A stretch of DNA of 42,529 nt from Spirochaetales bacterium (GTDB lineage: Bacteria > Spirochaetota > Spirochaetia > Treponematales > UBA12059). The stretch lies in the NCBI GenBank assembly GCA_016926955.1, contig JAFGNN010000050.1, forward strand, positions 1 to 42,529, given 5' to 3'. The notes under the pieces are model-generated. The model worked only from the letters and a program-made list of their open reading frames with translations. It was not told the origin of the DNA and did not search any database. Position 1 is the first letter of the stretch; each line of letters starts with the position of its first letter. Shown here piece after piece: positions 10,962 to 22,900 of this stretch. The translations under genes and the position numbers were made by a program.

Positions 10962-13900
10962 ATGGCCCACGCCACCACGAACCCCGTTTCCGACCGCTCG
11001 TCGCGCCGCGCTGCATGGCGCTTTGCCGCGCTCGCGCTCGTCGCGGTGTTCGCGCTCGGCACCTGCGACCTCTTTACCGTCGGCCTGGGAAGCAAGGTGG
11101 ACGTGACCGCGCCCGAGGTGAGGATCACGAGTCCGACCCAGGGCGCCTACCTGGGCGGCGCCGTCACATTCACCGGGTCCGTCGCCGATGACGTCGGCGT
11201 GTCTGGCGTGCGGTTGGTGGTTTCCGAACAGGCGACCGGGAACGTGATACGGACGGTGAACGCGTCCCTTTCGGAGGGCGGTTTCAGCGCCAGTATCGAT
11301 ACGGCCGATCTGGACGATACCCGTTTCCTTTTCACGGCGGTAGCCACCGACGCGCAGGGTCGTTCCTCCTCCTTCGACCTTGTGGCCGTGGTCGACAACC
11401 ACGCGCCGACAGTGCTCGTCAACTCGCCGACGACCTACGGCGCAGCAGGCAGTCCGAGGGTATCGAAGTACATCGACATCCGCGGCGAAGCCTACGACTC
11501 GGGAGCCCTGGCCTCGGTCGACGTCCTGCTCCTCGATTCGGGCGGAACGGTGCTCGCCGAGAAACGAGCGCTCAATCCCGCCTCGTGGAGCATCAGCTTC
11601 GATTTCGACGGCGCGGACGCGGACTTTCTCCCGAGCGGTGTGGAGGTTTTCTATTACGTGGCGGTCGCGAGGGACGCCGCAGGCAACGAGAGCCTGTACT
11701 ACTACCATCGAAACGACATATACGGATATCTGGACGACGTCACGCACTTCCCATCCGTTGCCGAGCTCGCGCGGATAAACGACGACGAGTCGGGAACCGT
11801 GAACGATCTCGATTTCAGCGAACTCTCGTCCGAGCGGCTCTATTCCGCAGGCACCCTCGCCGATTTTACCTACGACGACAGCGCGCGCCCGGAGGTCCGG
11901 TATACCAACCTCGACGTGAGCAAGGACGAAACGGGAAACGTGCTTTCCGTGTCCTCGCCGATCACGGGTCTGGTGACGCCTCCCCTCGGCATCGACATCG
12001 GCATCGATCCGGAAAGCCTGGAAGCGGAGTTCCGCGCGCTCTCGGATGATTCCCTCATCCTGGCCATCAATATAGCCCAGAACTGGGCGATGGCGGAAAT
12101 CGTGAATCTCGGGAACAGCATCAGCTTCAAGCTCGATCCGGTGCCCGCCCTGGAGTCTAGCGCCTACAAGATCGTGACCCGGGCGACGACCCTCGACTCG
12201 GTCTCGACCGGCGACGTCGTCGCGAGCTTCACCATCGATTCCGCCGCCCCGACCCTGGACGAGACGGAACTCGGTAACGTGGTGCTGTTCTCCAGCGGTG
12301 ACTTCGGTCTCGGCGGTTATGCCACTGCTTCCGCGGGGCTGGACCGCATCGAGGTGGATCTTGCCCCCGAAGGGACCCCGTTCGACGAGATACCCGAAAC
12401 GAGCATCGCCCTATCCGGAACCGAGTCGGCCTGGACCTGGAATTCCTCGGACGCGACGGGCTATCCCTTCGCGGACGGGTCGTGGCAGATACGGATCAAG
12501 GTTCTGACCATCACCGGCAAGGCCACGGAACTCTATCGCTCCGTAGTCATCGATACGACCGTGCCCGAGCTCGAGATCGTCTCCTTCGGTCCCCTCGTGG
12601 GCGGTACCTTCGCCAACGGCACGCTCGAATTCTCGGTGGCCGCCACGGACGCCAACGGGATCGGCGGCATCAAGTACTGGTTGCTTCCCTCGGGCTCGCC
12701 CGAACCCGCCTGGACCGATCCCGCGACCGGCACTTGGGTGTCGACGCCGTACGCCGGAGTGATCGACACCGGGCTCCTGGATGATCTCGACGCGTACAAG
12801 CTCTGGGTGAAAGCCCGCGACAAATCGCTCGACGACGGCGGTCTCCCCGTCAACGTCGCAGTCGCCTCGATCGCTTTTGTGGTCAAGCAGTCCTCGGATC
12901 TTCCTTCGCTCGCACTGACGCCGCCTCTCAAGGCGGACGTGGACACCGAGCCCGAGGTGAACTCGACAAACAACCTCTTCGGCGCGAATGCCCGTCTCTA
13001 CGGAACGCTCTCCGACGACGATTCGATCGACGCCTCGACGATCGCCATCAGCTTCGACACCACTGACGGTACGGATGGCACTTGGGATTCCGATCCGCTC
13101 CGGCTGAGCGTCGGCGCTGACGGCAAATCCGTGTCCTTCGATTACGACCTTTCCGGGCGACCCGAATCGGTCCAGTATTTCTGGGTGAAGGCTTGGGACC
13201 TCGCTTCGGAAAAATTGGGCGAAGCGGCCGTGGAAAGAGCCTTCGGACCGGTCTGGTTCGCCATCGACGCTGCGAACCCCGCGCTCGCCATCACCGCGCC
13301 CAATGCCACCGGCTCGGTCCACGGAGCCGATTTCCAGATCCAGGGCACCGCGTCCGACGCTAACGGACTACTCGGCGGATCCGTGACCATAAAGGACGCG
13401 ATGAATACCGCCGTGGCCAGCCCCGCGGTAGCCGCGGGCCTGTGGGACTGGACGATACCCGTAGGGACCGTGGGCGAGGGCGTCCACGACTGGACCGTCG
13501 TGGCCGTCGACCGCTTCGGCAAGACCAGCAGCGTCCCCTTCCGTTTCACCATCGACCTGTCGGATCCGGTCATTTCGATTTCCGCGCCTGTCGCGAGTGT
13601 CGACCTGAATCCTGCCACCTGGTCCTCGGGAACCGCCGTCACCGCTTCCGGATCCATCGACGAGTCGGTCGCTTCCATCGAATGGTCGACGGATGGCACC
13701 ACCTACACGCCGATGACGGTCTCGGACCCCTGGAGCGTCTCGCTCGCGATCGGGGCGCTGGGCGAAGGACCGGGCAAGACGCTCTACATCCGCGCCACAG
13801 ACCTGGCAGGAAACACCGGAACCGCCAGTCGGAGCTTCGGCATCGACCAGAGCGCGCCGTCCACGAGCGTGAGCGCGCCGGCGAGTGCGAGCGCCGCGTT

Positions 13901-16900
13901 CGCCATCACGGGCACGGCCACTGATACAAACGCCCTCGCCAACATCCGCGTCACGCAGATCATGGACGGCGACCCCGGCAGCGAGGTCGAGGCTTACGCT
14001 TCAGCCCTTTCGGGTACCGGCGCCGCGTGGACTACCGGCATCGTCCTGCCGATCGGCGGGGTCGCCTCCGGCACCTACGAATACACGATAACCATCACCG
14101 ATATCGCGGGCCGGACTTTCAGCGCCACGGAGACCGTGCTTATCGACCTTTCGGCTCCCGAAACCCTGACGGTAAGCGCGCCGTCGGCGGGCCGGACCGG
14201 AACCAACGCGGTGTCCGGATCGGCGCTGAGCGTCGGAGGCACCGCTCTCGATGCGGGGGTCGGCCTCGCGAAGCTCTGGTATCTTATCGACGGAAACGCG
14301 ACGGCACCTTCGGGCGTCGCAGGCTATACGGAACTCGCATGGACCGATTCCACCTGGACCTTCCAGGTGGACCTCGACATCGACGGAGCGGGCGCCGACC
14401 TGGGGCTCGCCGAAGGGAAGTGGTATCTCCACGTCAAGGCAGAGGACGCCGCCGGCAACCGCACCGCCGACGGCGACGCGGTCACGGTGGAATTCGACCA
14501 CGACCAGGCGAATCCCTCGCTCGCCGAATCGGCGATCGCTTCCACGGGCATCGTGAACCGCGCCGTCGGGTTCTCGCTCGGCGGTACCGCCGCCGACGGC
14601 TGGGGCATCGCCGCGGTATCGGTTACCCAGGACAGGGACGGCCTCGGCGCCGTGCCCGTGTCCGTGAACGGACCGAGCGGCACCACAACCTGGGCGCTCG
14701 CCGACCTGCCGCGCGATCCGCTCGACATCGGAACGCAACAGCCCCTCGACGGTTCCGGCGACGGCGTGTACACCTACGTCGTCACCGTGACGGACCTGGC
14801 GGGGAAGACCACCCAGCTCACCCGCATCGTGCGCTTCGACACGACCGGCCCGTCGCTGACGGTCACCACGCCGGCTGCGTCAGAATTCCTGGAAACCGCC
14901 ACCAAGACCTTCCAGGGCTCGGTAAATGACGGCGCCGGCTCCGGCGTCGCCTCGGTCGAGTATTCGATGGATTCGAGCGACGGCTCGGACGGCGCCTGGT
15001 TCGCCGCCAACGTTGCCGGAACGAACTGGAACGTGGCGGACGTCGCGCTGGGCGCGCAGGGCGCGAAATTCGCCTGGTTCCGCTCCACCGACGCGCTCGG
15101 CAACCGCACCCTCCTGCCGCGTGTCGACTTCTATTACGACTCCGCGCCTCCCGCCATCGATGAGACCGCGGTAGGTACCACCGACGAAGTGTTGACGAAT
15201 GCCGACGTGACCTTGTCGGGAAGCGCGAGCGACCTCAATGCGCTGACGAATGTCACCGTAAGCGCCACCAAGGGCGGCGTCGCGCAGGGCACCCTGCATA
15301 CGGACGCGGCCTCGCCCGATTCCTGGACGTATACGCACCCGGCCACCCTGGCCAACAACGGGCTTTGGGTATTCACCATCACCGCGACCGACGCCGCGGG
15401 CCGAAGCAGCTCGGTGCAGCGCACCGTCCGCATCGACACCATCGCGCCGGTTCCCTCGATAACGCTTCCCGGGGCGGGAGCCTTCGTCTCGGGGAGTTCC
15501 TACACGGCGAGCGGCGGCGCGAGCGACGCTAACATCGTCGCAGCCGTAGAATGGTCGATCGACGGCGCCACGTGGTATTCCGTCGGCTCGGGAACGACGA
15601 GCTGGTCGGCCAGCCTCGATCTCGCGACCATTGGCGAAGGATCCCGGACCCTCCAGGTCCGGGCAACAGACGAGGCGGGCAACCTGAGCGCGCCCGTATC
15701 CCGCCCCTTCGTTGTCGACCTCAATTCCCCCACGATCACCGAGACGTCCATCGGTTCGGGCGCCATCTACCGGAACGCGCAATTCGCACTGGGCGGCGAT
15801 CTTGCCGACAATGTGGATCTGGCGTCCATTTCGGTCACCCAGAACAAGAATTCCGGGGGCGCGGTCGCCGTCTACTCGGCGAGTTACGCGGGTGCCGTAG
15901 GCGGCACGCCGGAGACGGGTGCCTCCTGGAGCGTTCCCGCCCTGCCGTCCGGCTGGGTCGGCGACGCCACCGATTCGGGCGTCTACGAATTCATCATCAC
16001 AGTCACCGACGCCTCGGGAAAGACCTCGAGCCTCACGCGCACCGTGACGGTGGACAAGACCGATCCGGCGCTCGCGATCAACTCCGTCATCCCCATGCTG
16101 CCAGGCAACATCGTCAACGGGAAGGTGACGCTCAGCGCCAACGCCTCGGACGAGAACGGCCTCGACGGCGTGAAGTACTTCATCCGCGCTTCCGCGGCGA
16201 CGCCCGCCTATACGGACGTGGACGGGATCCTCGATGCCGCCGCGCCCTACGACACGGTCATCGACACGACCGCGCTCTCTGACGGTACCTACTACTTCCA
16301 CGTGCTGGCCCGCGACAAGGCGGGCAACGTCAGCGCCCTCGTGGCCACCGTGCTCGTCCAGCAGTCCTCCGACCTGCCCTCGGTCTCGGTCGACAGCCCC
16401 GCAGACGGCGACGCGATCGGCACCGACAAGAAGATACGCGGCACCTTCAGCGACGACGACGGCGTCGCCGCGAACTCGGCCCTCTTCTACTGGAAGAAGT
16501 CCACGGACGCATCGTTCTCCTCCAAGACCATCACGAACTCGAGCGCTGCGGGGCAGCTCGTCTCCTGGACGATCGACCTCACGACCGAACTCGGAGCATC
16601 GGGAGACGGCACTTACCAATACTACGTCCGCGTCACGGATGACGCCGACGCAAAGGCATTGCTTCCCGCCGTGTATACCGAGCTCGGTTCGGCCGCCGCG
16701 CCCAGGGTATTCACCTTCGACAACAGTCCGCCGACCGTTTCCGCGACGCTTTCCCTGAGTCCGATAAAGACGGCATACAGGCTCGATGACGTCGTCACCA
16801 TTTCCTGGACCGCGAGCGACGCTTCCGGCATCGCGAGCCAGGTTGTCGACGTAGACGGCTCGACGGCGGCCCTGAGCGCGCTCAGGAATCCTTCCGGATC

Positions 16901-19900
16901 CGATTTCGAAATCGATTACACCGTGCCCGCCACGACGAGCGGGAACAAGAGCTTTACGGTGGTGGTCACCGACGAGACCGGCCGCTCCACGACGCGGACC
17001 GCCACGATCCTCGTCGACACCGAGCTGCCCGAGGTCGAGGACGCCCTGAGCCTCGACCCGGCCTTTGTCGGCTCGACCCCCAACGGCGCCTTCACGCTCC
17101 GCGGCACCGCCTCCGACAACCGCGCCCTCGCGAATGTGCAGGTCAGCCTCTCCGGACCGAGCGGTTCGCTCGCCTGGACTGATGCCACCTTGGTCAACGG
17201 CAACTGGAGCTTCGCCATCGCCGACAGCGCCGTCTACGTCGCCGCGTCCGGTGATCTTTCCGTCGAAGTCCGCGCCTACGACCAGGCGGGCAACCTCGGC
17301 GACACCCGCACCTTCGTCCGCGCGGTCGACCAGGCCGCCGACAAGCCGGTCGTTAGCCTCCTCTCTCCGGTGGGCGGATCCTCGTACGGCACCACCGTAC
17401 AGATCTCCGGCACCGCGAGCGACGACGACAACCTGTACGACTTGAACGACGACGGCGTCGTGGACGCGTCCGCCGTCGAGGTCGACTATTGGGATACCGC
17501 GACCGCGACCCACACCATCGTGAATCCCGTGGTGTCGGGCTCGGGAAAGTCGGCCACCTTCAATCTGGCCCTGAACGGCCTCGCGGGAGGCGACTGGAAC
17601 GTCTCCATCCGTGCCCGCGACGACGCGGGAACCTGGTCGGACTGGTCGGCGACGACGACCTTCACCGTGAACTCGGGCGCTCCGAACCTGATCGTATCGA
17701 CCGCCGTGCCCGCCTACACCAACAACGCCTCGCTCGCCCTCTCGGGCACGGTCGAGGATTCCGACGGCGTGCGCTATGTGAAGGTGCGCGTCAACGGCGG
17801 CGCCTGGCAGCTCGCGGGCGGCGCGGGTCTTGTAGACACAAGCCCGGTGGACGGCGAGTGGGACACGCCGCCGACCGCGCAGGTCGCCTGGAGCATCACG
17901 CTCAACCTCGGCTCCGATGGCCTCAAGACCCTGGAATTCGAGGCGAGCGACGGCGGCTTCATCGCCACGCAGCAGAAGAGCACGACGCTCGACGACACGG
18001 CCCCGGACGGCGCCTTCGACGCACAGTTCCGCGACGACCCCACCGGCAGCCTCCTCAATACCAGCCTCCTCAACAAGCTCGTGCGCATTACCGGCACGGT
18101 GACGGAGCTCAACCTCGCCGACTCGAACCCGATCGAGATTTCCATCGACGGCGCGGCGTACGTGCCGGTCACGGGCACCTTCGTGTGGAGCCACGTCTGG
18201 GACACTACCTCGGTTCCCGACGATGACTACACGCTCGCGCTCCGCATCACCGACAAGGCGGGAAATGTCACTACCTCCATCTCGAAGGTGGTGACCACAA
18301 GCCAGGCGGCCGACGTGCCCGTCATCGCACAGGCGTTCAACGCGGCCCCCAGCTCGGGAGACGCGGGGCTCAACATCCTGGGAACGACCCTCAAGGTGTC
18401 CGGCACGCTCTCGGATGACGACGGCTTCGACACCGGGGCGGTGCTCATATCGCTCGACGGCGGCGCGTACTCGATCTCCGCCGTCAACACGGCCGGTACT
18501 GTCGGCACCTGGGAGTACACCTGGGCAAGCCTTGCGCAGAGCGAGCACTTCTACAGCGTGCGCGCCATCGACCGGAACGGCGCGAGCTTCACCATGGGTC
18601 CGACTTACTTCATAGTGGATACGGCGAATCCGACCCTGACCCTCGACGCGCCCCTGGCCGGCGCGAAAATCAAGGCGGGGACCCTGACCATCTCCGGCAC
18701 CGCCAGCGACTCGGGCGGGCTGGGAGCGTCCCCGCTTTCGATGACGCTCCGCCACTCGAACGCGGCCAGTCCGCTCCACAACGCCACTTACGCTCCCGCA
18801 GTGGCCGGCTCGGCTTGGAGCCAGCCCATCGCCATCGACGGCTCCACGCTCGACGGGACCCTCTACATCGATCTCGTGCTGACCGACCGGGCCGGCAAGC
18901 AGTCGAGCGTCACCCGCGCGCTTACCATCGACACCACCTCGCCTTCCCTGAACCTCAACTACCCGAGCGTCGATGCCTACATCAACGGCCTCATCAGCGT
19001 CACGGGCACCGCGGACGACCTGAGCGGCCTCGCGGACGTGACCCTGCAGGTGCTCGACCCTGCTTCCGGCCTGCCGGTGGCCAACGTCACGCGCTCGGGC
19101 ACGACCTTGGCCGCGTGGGAGTTCCCCTTCAACAGCTTCACCTACGCGAACGCCACCTACGGCGTCGACGTCAACGCCGACGGCAAGCTCTGGCGCGTCA
19201 GGTTCCGCCTCGCGGCGACCGACAATTCCGGCAACGTCGCCGAGCTCCTTGTCGACGACGAGGACGCGGACACCGACCTCGACGACTGGCCCAGCTTCTA
19301 CGTCGATACCGACGGGGACAAGCCTACCATCGCGGTCACCCAACCCAAGACCGGCGATACCATCGGCGGCTTCGTCAGCATGTTCGGCACGGCCACCGAC
19401 GACGACGGCCCGGTCATGCAGGTTGAGGTCCAGATCGACTTCAACGGCGACGGCGATTATCTGGACGCCCGCGACCTCGACAACGACGGCACCGTGCAGA
19501 CCGGAACCGATACTTCCATCTTCTCGAACACCGTGAAAATCGGCGACCCCGCGCACCCGTGGGAGGACGAGTCGGCCTGGTACGTCGTCAGCGTCACCAA
19601 CAACTCATGGACCCGGGAACTCAACTCCGACGGAGAACTCTATGCGGCGAACACGGGCAGCCTCACCGACGGCCTCGTCAACATCAGGGTGCGGAGCCGC
19701 GACCAGTTCGGCCTCGCGAGCGAGATCCTGACCCGGACCATCACCCTCGACCAGACCTTCCCGCGCATCGAGAACATCGCGCCGCTCGACCAGACCTACC
19801 AGAACGGAGTCTTCAACCTGACCGCGGAGTTCGGGGACAACGTCGACCTGGATCTCGGAAGCGTCAGCCAGGTCCGGATCAACATCAACAAGACGGGCTA

Positions 19901-22900
19901 CCAGACGCTGACCGTCGGCCCCTACGTCGCGGTCACGCATCCGTACTCCCTGGTCGCCGACCTGGCCGACCCGCAGAACGGCTACGACCTCGTCTACGAG
20001 ATCGACACCGAGGACTACTTCCCCGACAGCTCGGGCATCCTCTACGCCGATCTCTACGTCAAGGACGAGTCGGGTTACACCAACCAGCGTTCCTTCACCT
20101 ACTACGTCGACAACCAGGATCCGAGCTCGGCCTGGTCGGACAGCGTCACGCGTCCCGACGGCTCGAACCTCAGGAACGGCATGATCACGGTGAACGGCGT
20201 CGACAAGACCTACGTCGAAGGCAACTACGGCGACTCGGGCGCGGTCAGCGGCATCTCGCACATAGAGGTGTACGTGGTCAAGGACGGCGAGATCCGCAAC
20301 CTCAAGGCGGACGGCGTCTGGACCGGCGCCACGACGAGCGAGGATACGACCGTCGAGAACTACACCCTGGCGACCAACAGCTGGTCCGCGCCGGCGACGG
20401 AAGCGGAGCTGTTCGTCGCCCACGACGATCTCGGCGACGACTACGTCATCCGCGTCGACCGGCCAACCGAGATGAGCGACCTCGCGCTCGGCACCGACCT
20501 CGACGGCGACGGCTACCACGAGTTCCAGGGCATCTACGACGGAAAGGCCCGCTGGCGCGCGTACTTCGACAGCGCAGACATCCCCGACGGCCTCGCGGAC
20601 CTCCACTACGTGGTCTATGACCTCGCGGGCAACCGCGTGCACCGCATGCGCCAGGTCTTCTTCGCCAACAACGGGCCGCAGATCGACCGCATCGCCGTGG
20701 GTTCAGACCTTAACGGAAGCGGCACGGTAGCGAATGCGGACGGTCTCGAGGAGATCAAGGACTACTACAATCCTTCAACGTCGACCTTCCGGTCAGACTC
20801 GCAGAAGATCAAGAACCTCAGGCTGTACCTCGGCATCGAGGGCGGGGACCCGAACCCGCTCGCGAGCCCCGGACAGGTCAAGCAGATCTTCGTGGACGTT
20901 TACAACGCGGCAGGCACGACCTTGCTCGGCAACGCGTTCACGAGCACGCTCAACCCGGCCTCGGGCGACGCCTCGACCACGCTGGTACCGACCCCCGGCA
21001 CCGCGCCGTGGACCTCGGGCTATACGGACGGCATCGCCGCGTACACGCTCAAGATCACGGTGCGCGACTCCGACGACATCAACGTGTCGCAATACGTGAA
21101 GGTCAGCGTCATCGACCCGGTCGACGCCACGCCTCCCGTGGTGACCCTGAGCGCGCTCTCGGTAGACGACCAGGATCTCGACTTGGGCCACCTCGAGCTC
21201 CAGGGCGACAATACGCTGGACGTCTGGAACGCCATCAAGGCGGCCTACGGCGGCGACAACGACCCGAAGGTTTCCGGAGCCATCCGGATCAAGGGCGTCA
21301 TCACCGACGACAACCTGGTCTCGGGCATCCAGGCCACGAGCCAAAACAACCCGAACCCCGCGCTCGCCGCGTGGGTCGACGGGGCTCTCGTGCCCGACAC
21401 CGCTCGCTTCGTCATCGACTCGCAGACCTTGGGCGAAACCGGCCACACCGTGAACTTCACCTACACCTGGGAGAGCTCCGAGGTCACGGGCGTCGCGGGT
21501 CTCGACAAGACCCTGGCCATCAAAGCCTTCGACGGCGTGATCACGGGCGCAGGCACGCGGGCGGACACGACGACCATAGCCATTCCCTCGCTGGGCGGGA
21601 AGACCGTCGCCGTCGGCGCCCCCATCCGGGTGTTCGGCGGAGCGGTCCCCGCGACCACCACCGTCGCTGCGTTCCTCCCGCTCTCGGGTACCGTCACCCT
21701 CGCGGGCGCGGTCCCGACCGACAACACGAGCGCCTCGGTCTCGCTGGGCAATACCGACGAAGATGCGCTCCGTGTCGACGTCGTGCCGTACGTCATCTCG
21801 ATGGATAGGGACGCGACAAGCTACAATACTTACCGATCGCGGCTTGGCTACACCGTGCTGAGGCGTGGCGAGGCCGTCACCTTCACCGGATTCAACCTTT
21901 TCAACTCGACGTCTGACCTTGCGACCTTCGTCGGACAGGCGCCAACGCTGCCGGCGGGCTCCACGGCCACGAGCTTCACCCTGCCTGGTGCCTCGACTGC
22001 CTCCATCGCATCGGGGCCGGTGAGCGTCACCGTCTCGGGACAGATATCCATCAACAACCTGAACGACAACACGAAGGAGTGGAACAGCGAGGCGACGACC
22101 TCGGCCGCCCTCGACGGCTCGACGCTCTGGAACGACGACATCGCCGTCCACGTGTGGCAGTCAGACGACAACCAGACCGGCGGGAATCGCGGCTACTTCA
22201 CGGGTTCCGCAGATCCGGAGTACCCGGCGATGAGCATCGACGGAGCCGGCCTTCTGTACGGCAGCTGGAGCAATTACGCCAGTTCGAGCATCCTGTACGG
22301 CACGAACTCGGCCGGAGCGGCGACGGTGTTCACGGGTTACGACCCGTCCGAGCATACCGACATCCACTTCGGCTCGAGGGCGACCGTCGCGATCAACGCG
22401 AACCTGTACGGCAACGGAGCCTGGAACGTCACGGGTGCGGGCGGCTCGTACGTCTGGGACAACCAGGCGACCGACGACAACGATTACACCGGAACCCCGA
22501 TCATCGGCGTGTACAACGCGGAGGCGCTCTACCACGACCAGAAGCTCATGCAGTTCGTCAACCAGAGGGTCGTGACGAACGGTGACGACATCCACCTGAG
22601 CTACTACGACACGGATACCAAATCCTTGAAGTATTGGTATCACCAGAGCGGCGTCAACGAGCCGTACGCGCAAGCCTGGATCAACATCGATGGCGGCCTG
22701 GACGCCCACGACGGCGCTGCCACCAACGTCACCTATGGCACCGCGAGCGAGACGGATGTACAGACCCGTGCGCCGACGAACGGCGTCTCGGTCGCGAGCG
22801 TCGCGGTTTCCCTCGGCCAGAAGGTCGCGCAGGACGAGTTGCTGGCCACCCTGTCGAACGGAACGCAGATCACCGCGACGGCGAACGGCTACGTCTCCTA

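Noticed and set aside
14880-19556. A 1558-codon open frame antisense to the giant lipoprotein gene
   Set aside because: It runs opposite a repetitive G+C-rich gene whose codon use removes stops from the complementary frame. The translation is low-complexity Arg/Gly/Val-rich and shows no domain, start signal or promoter.
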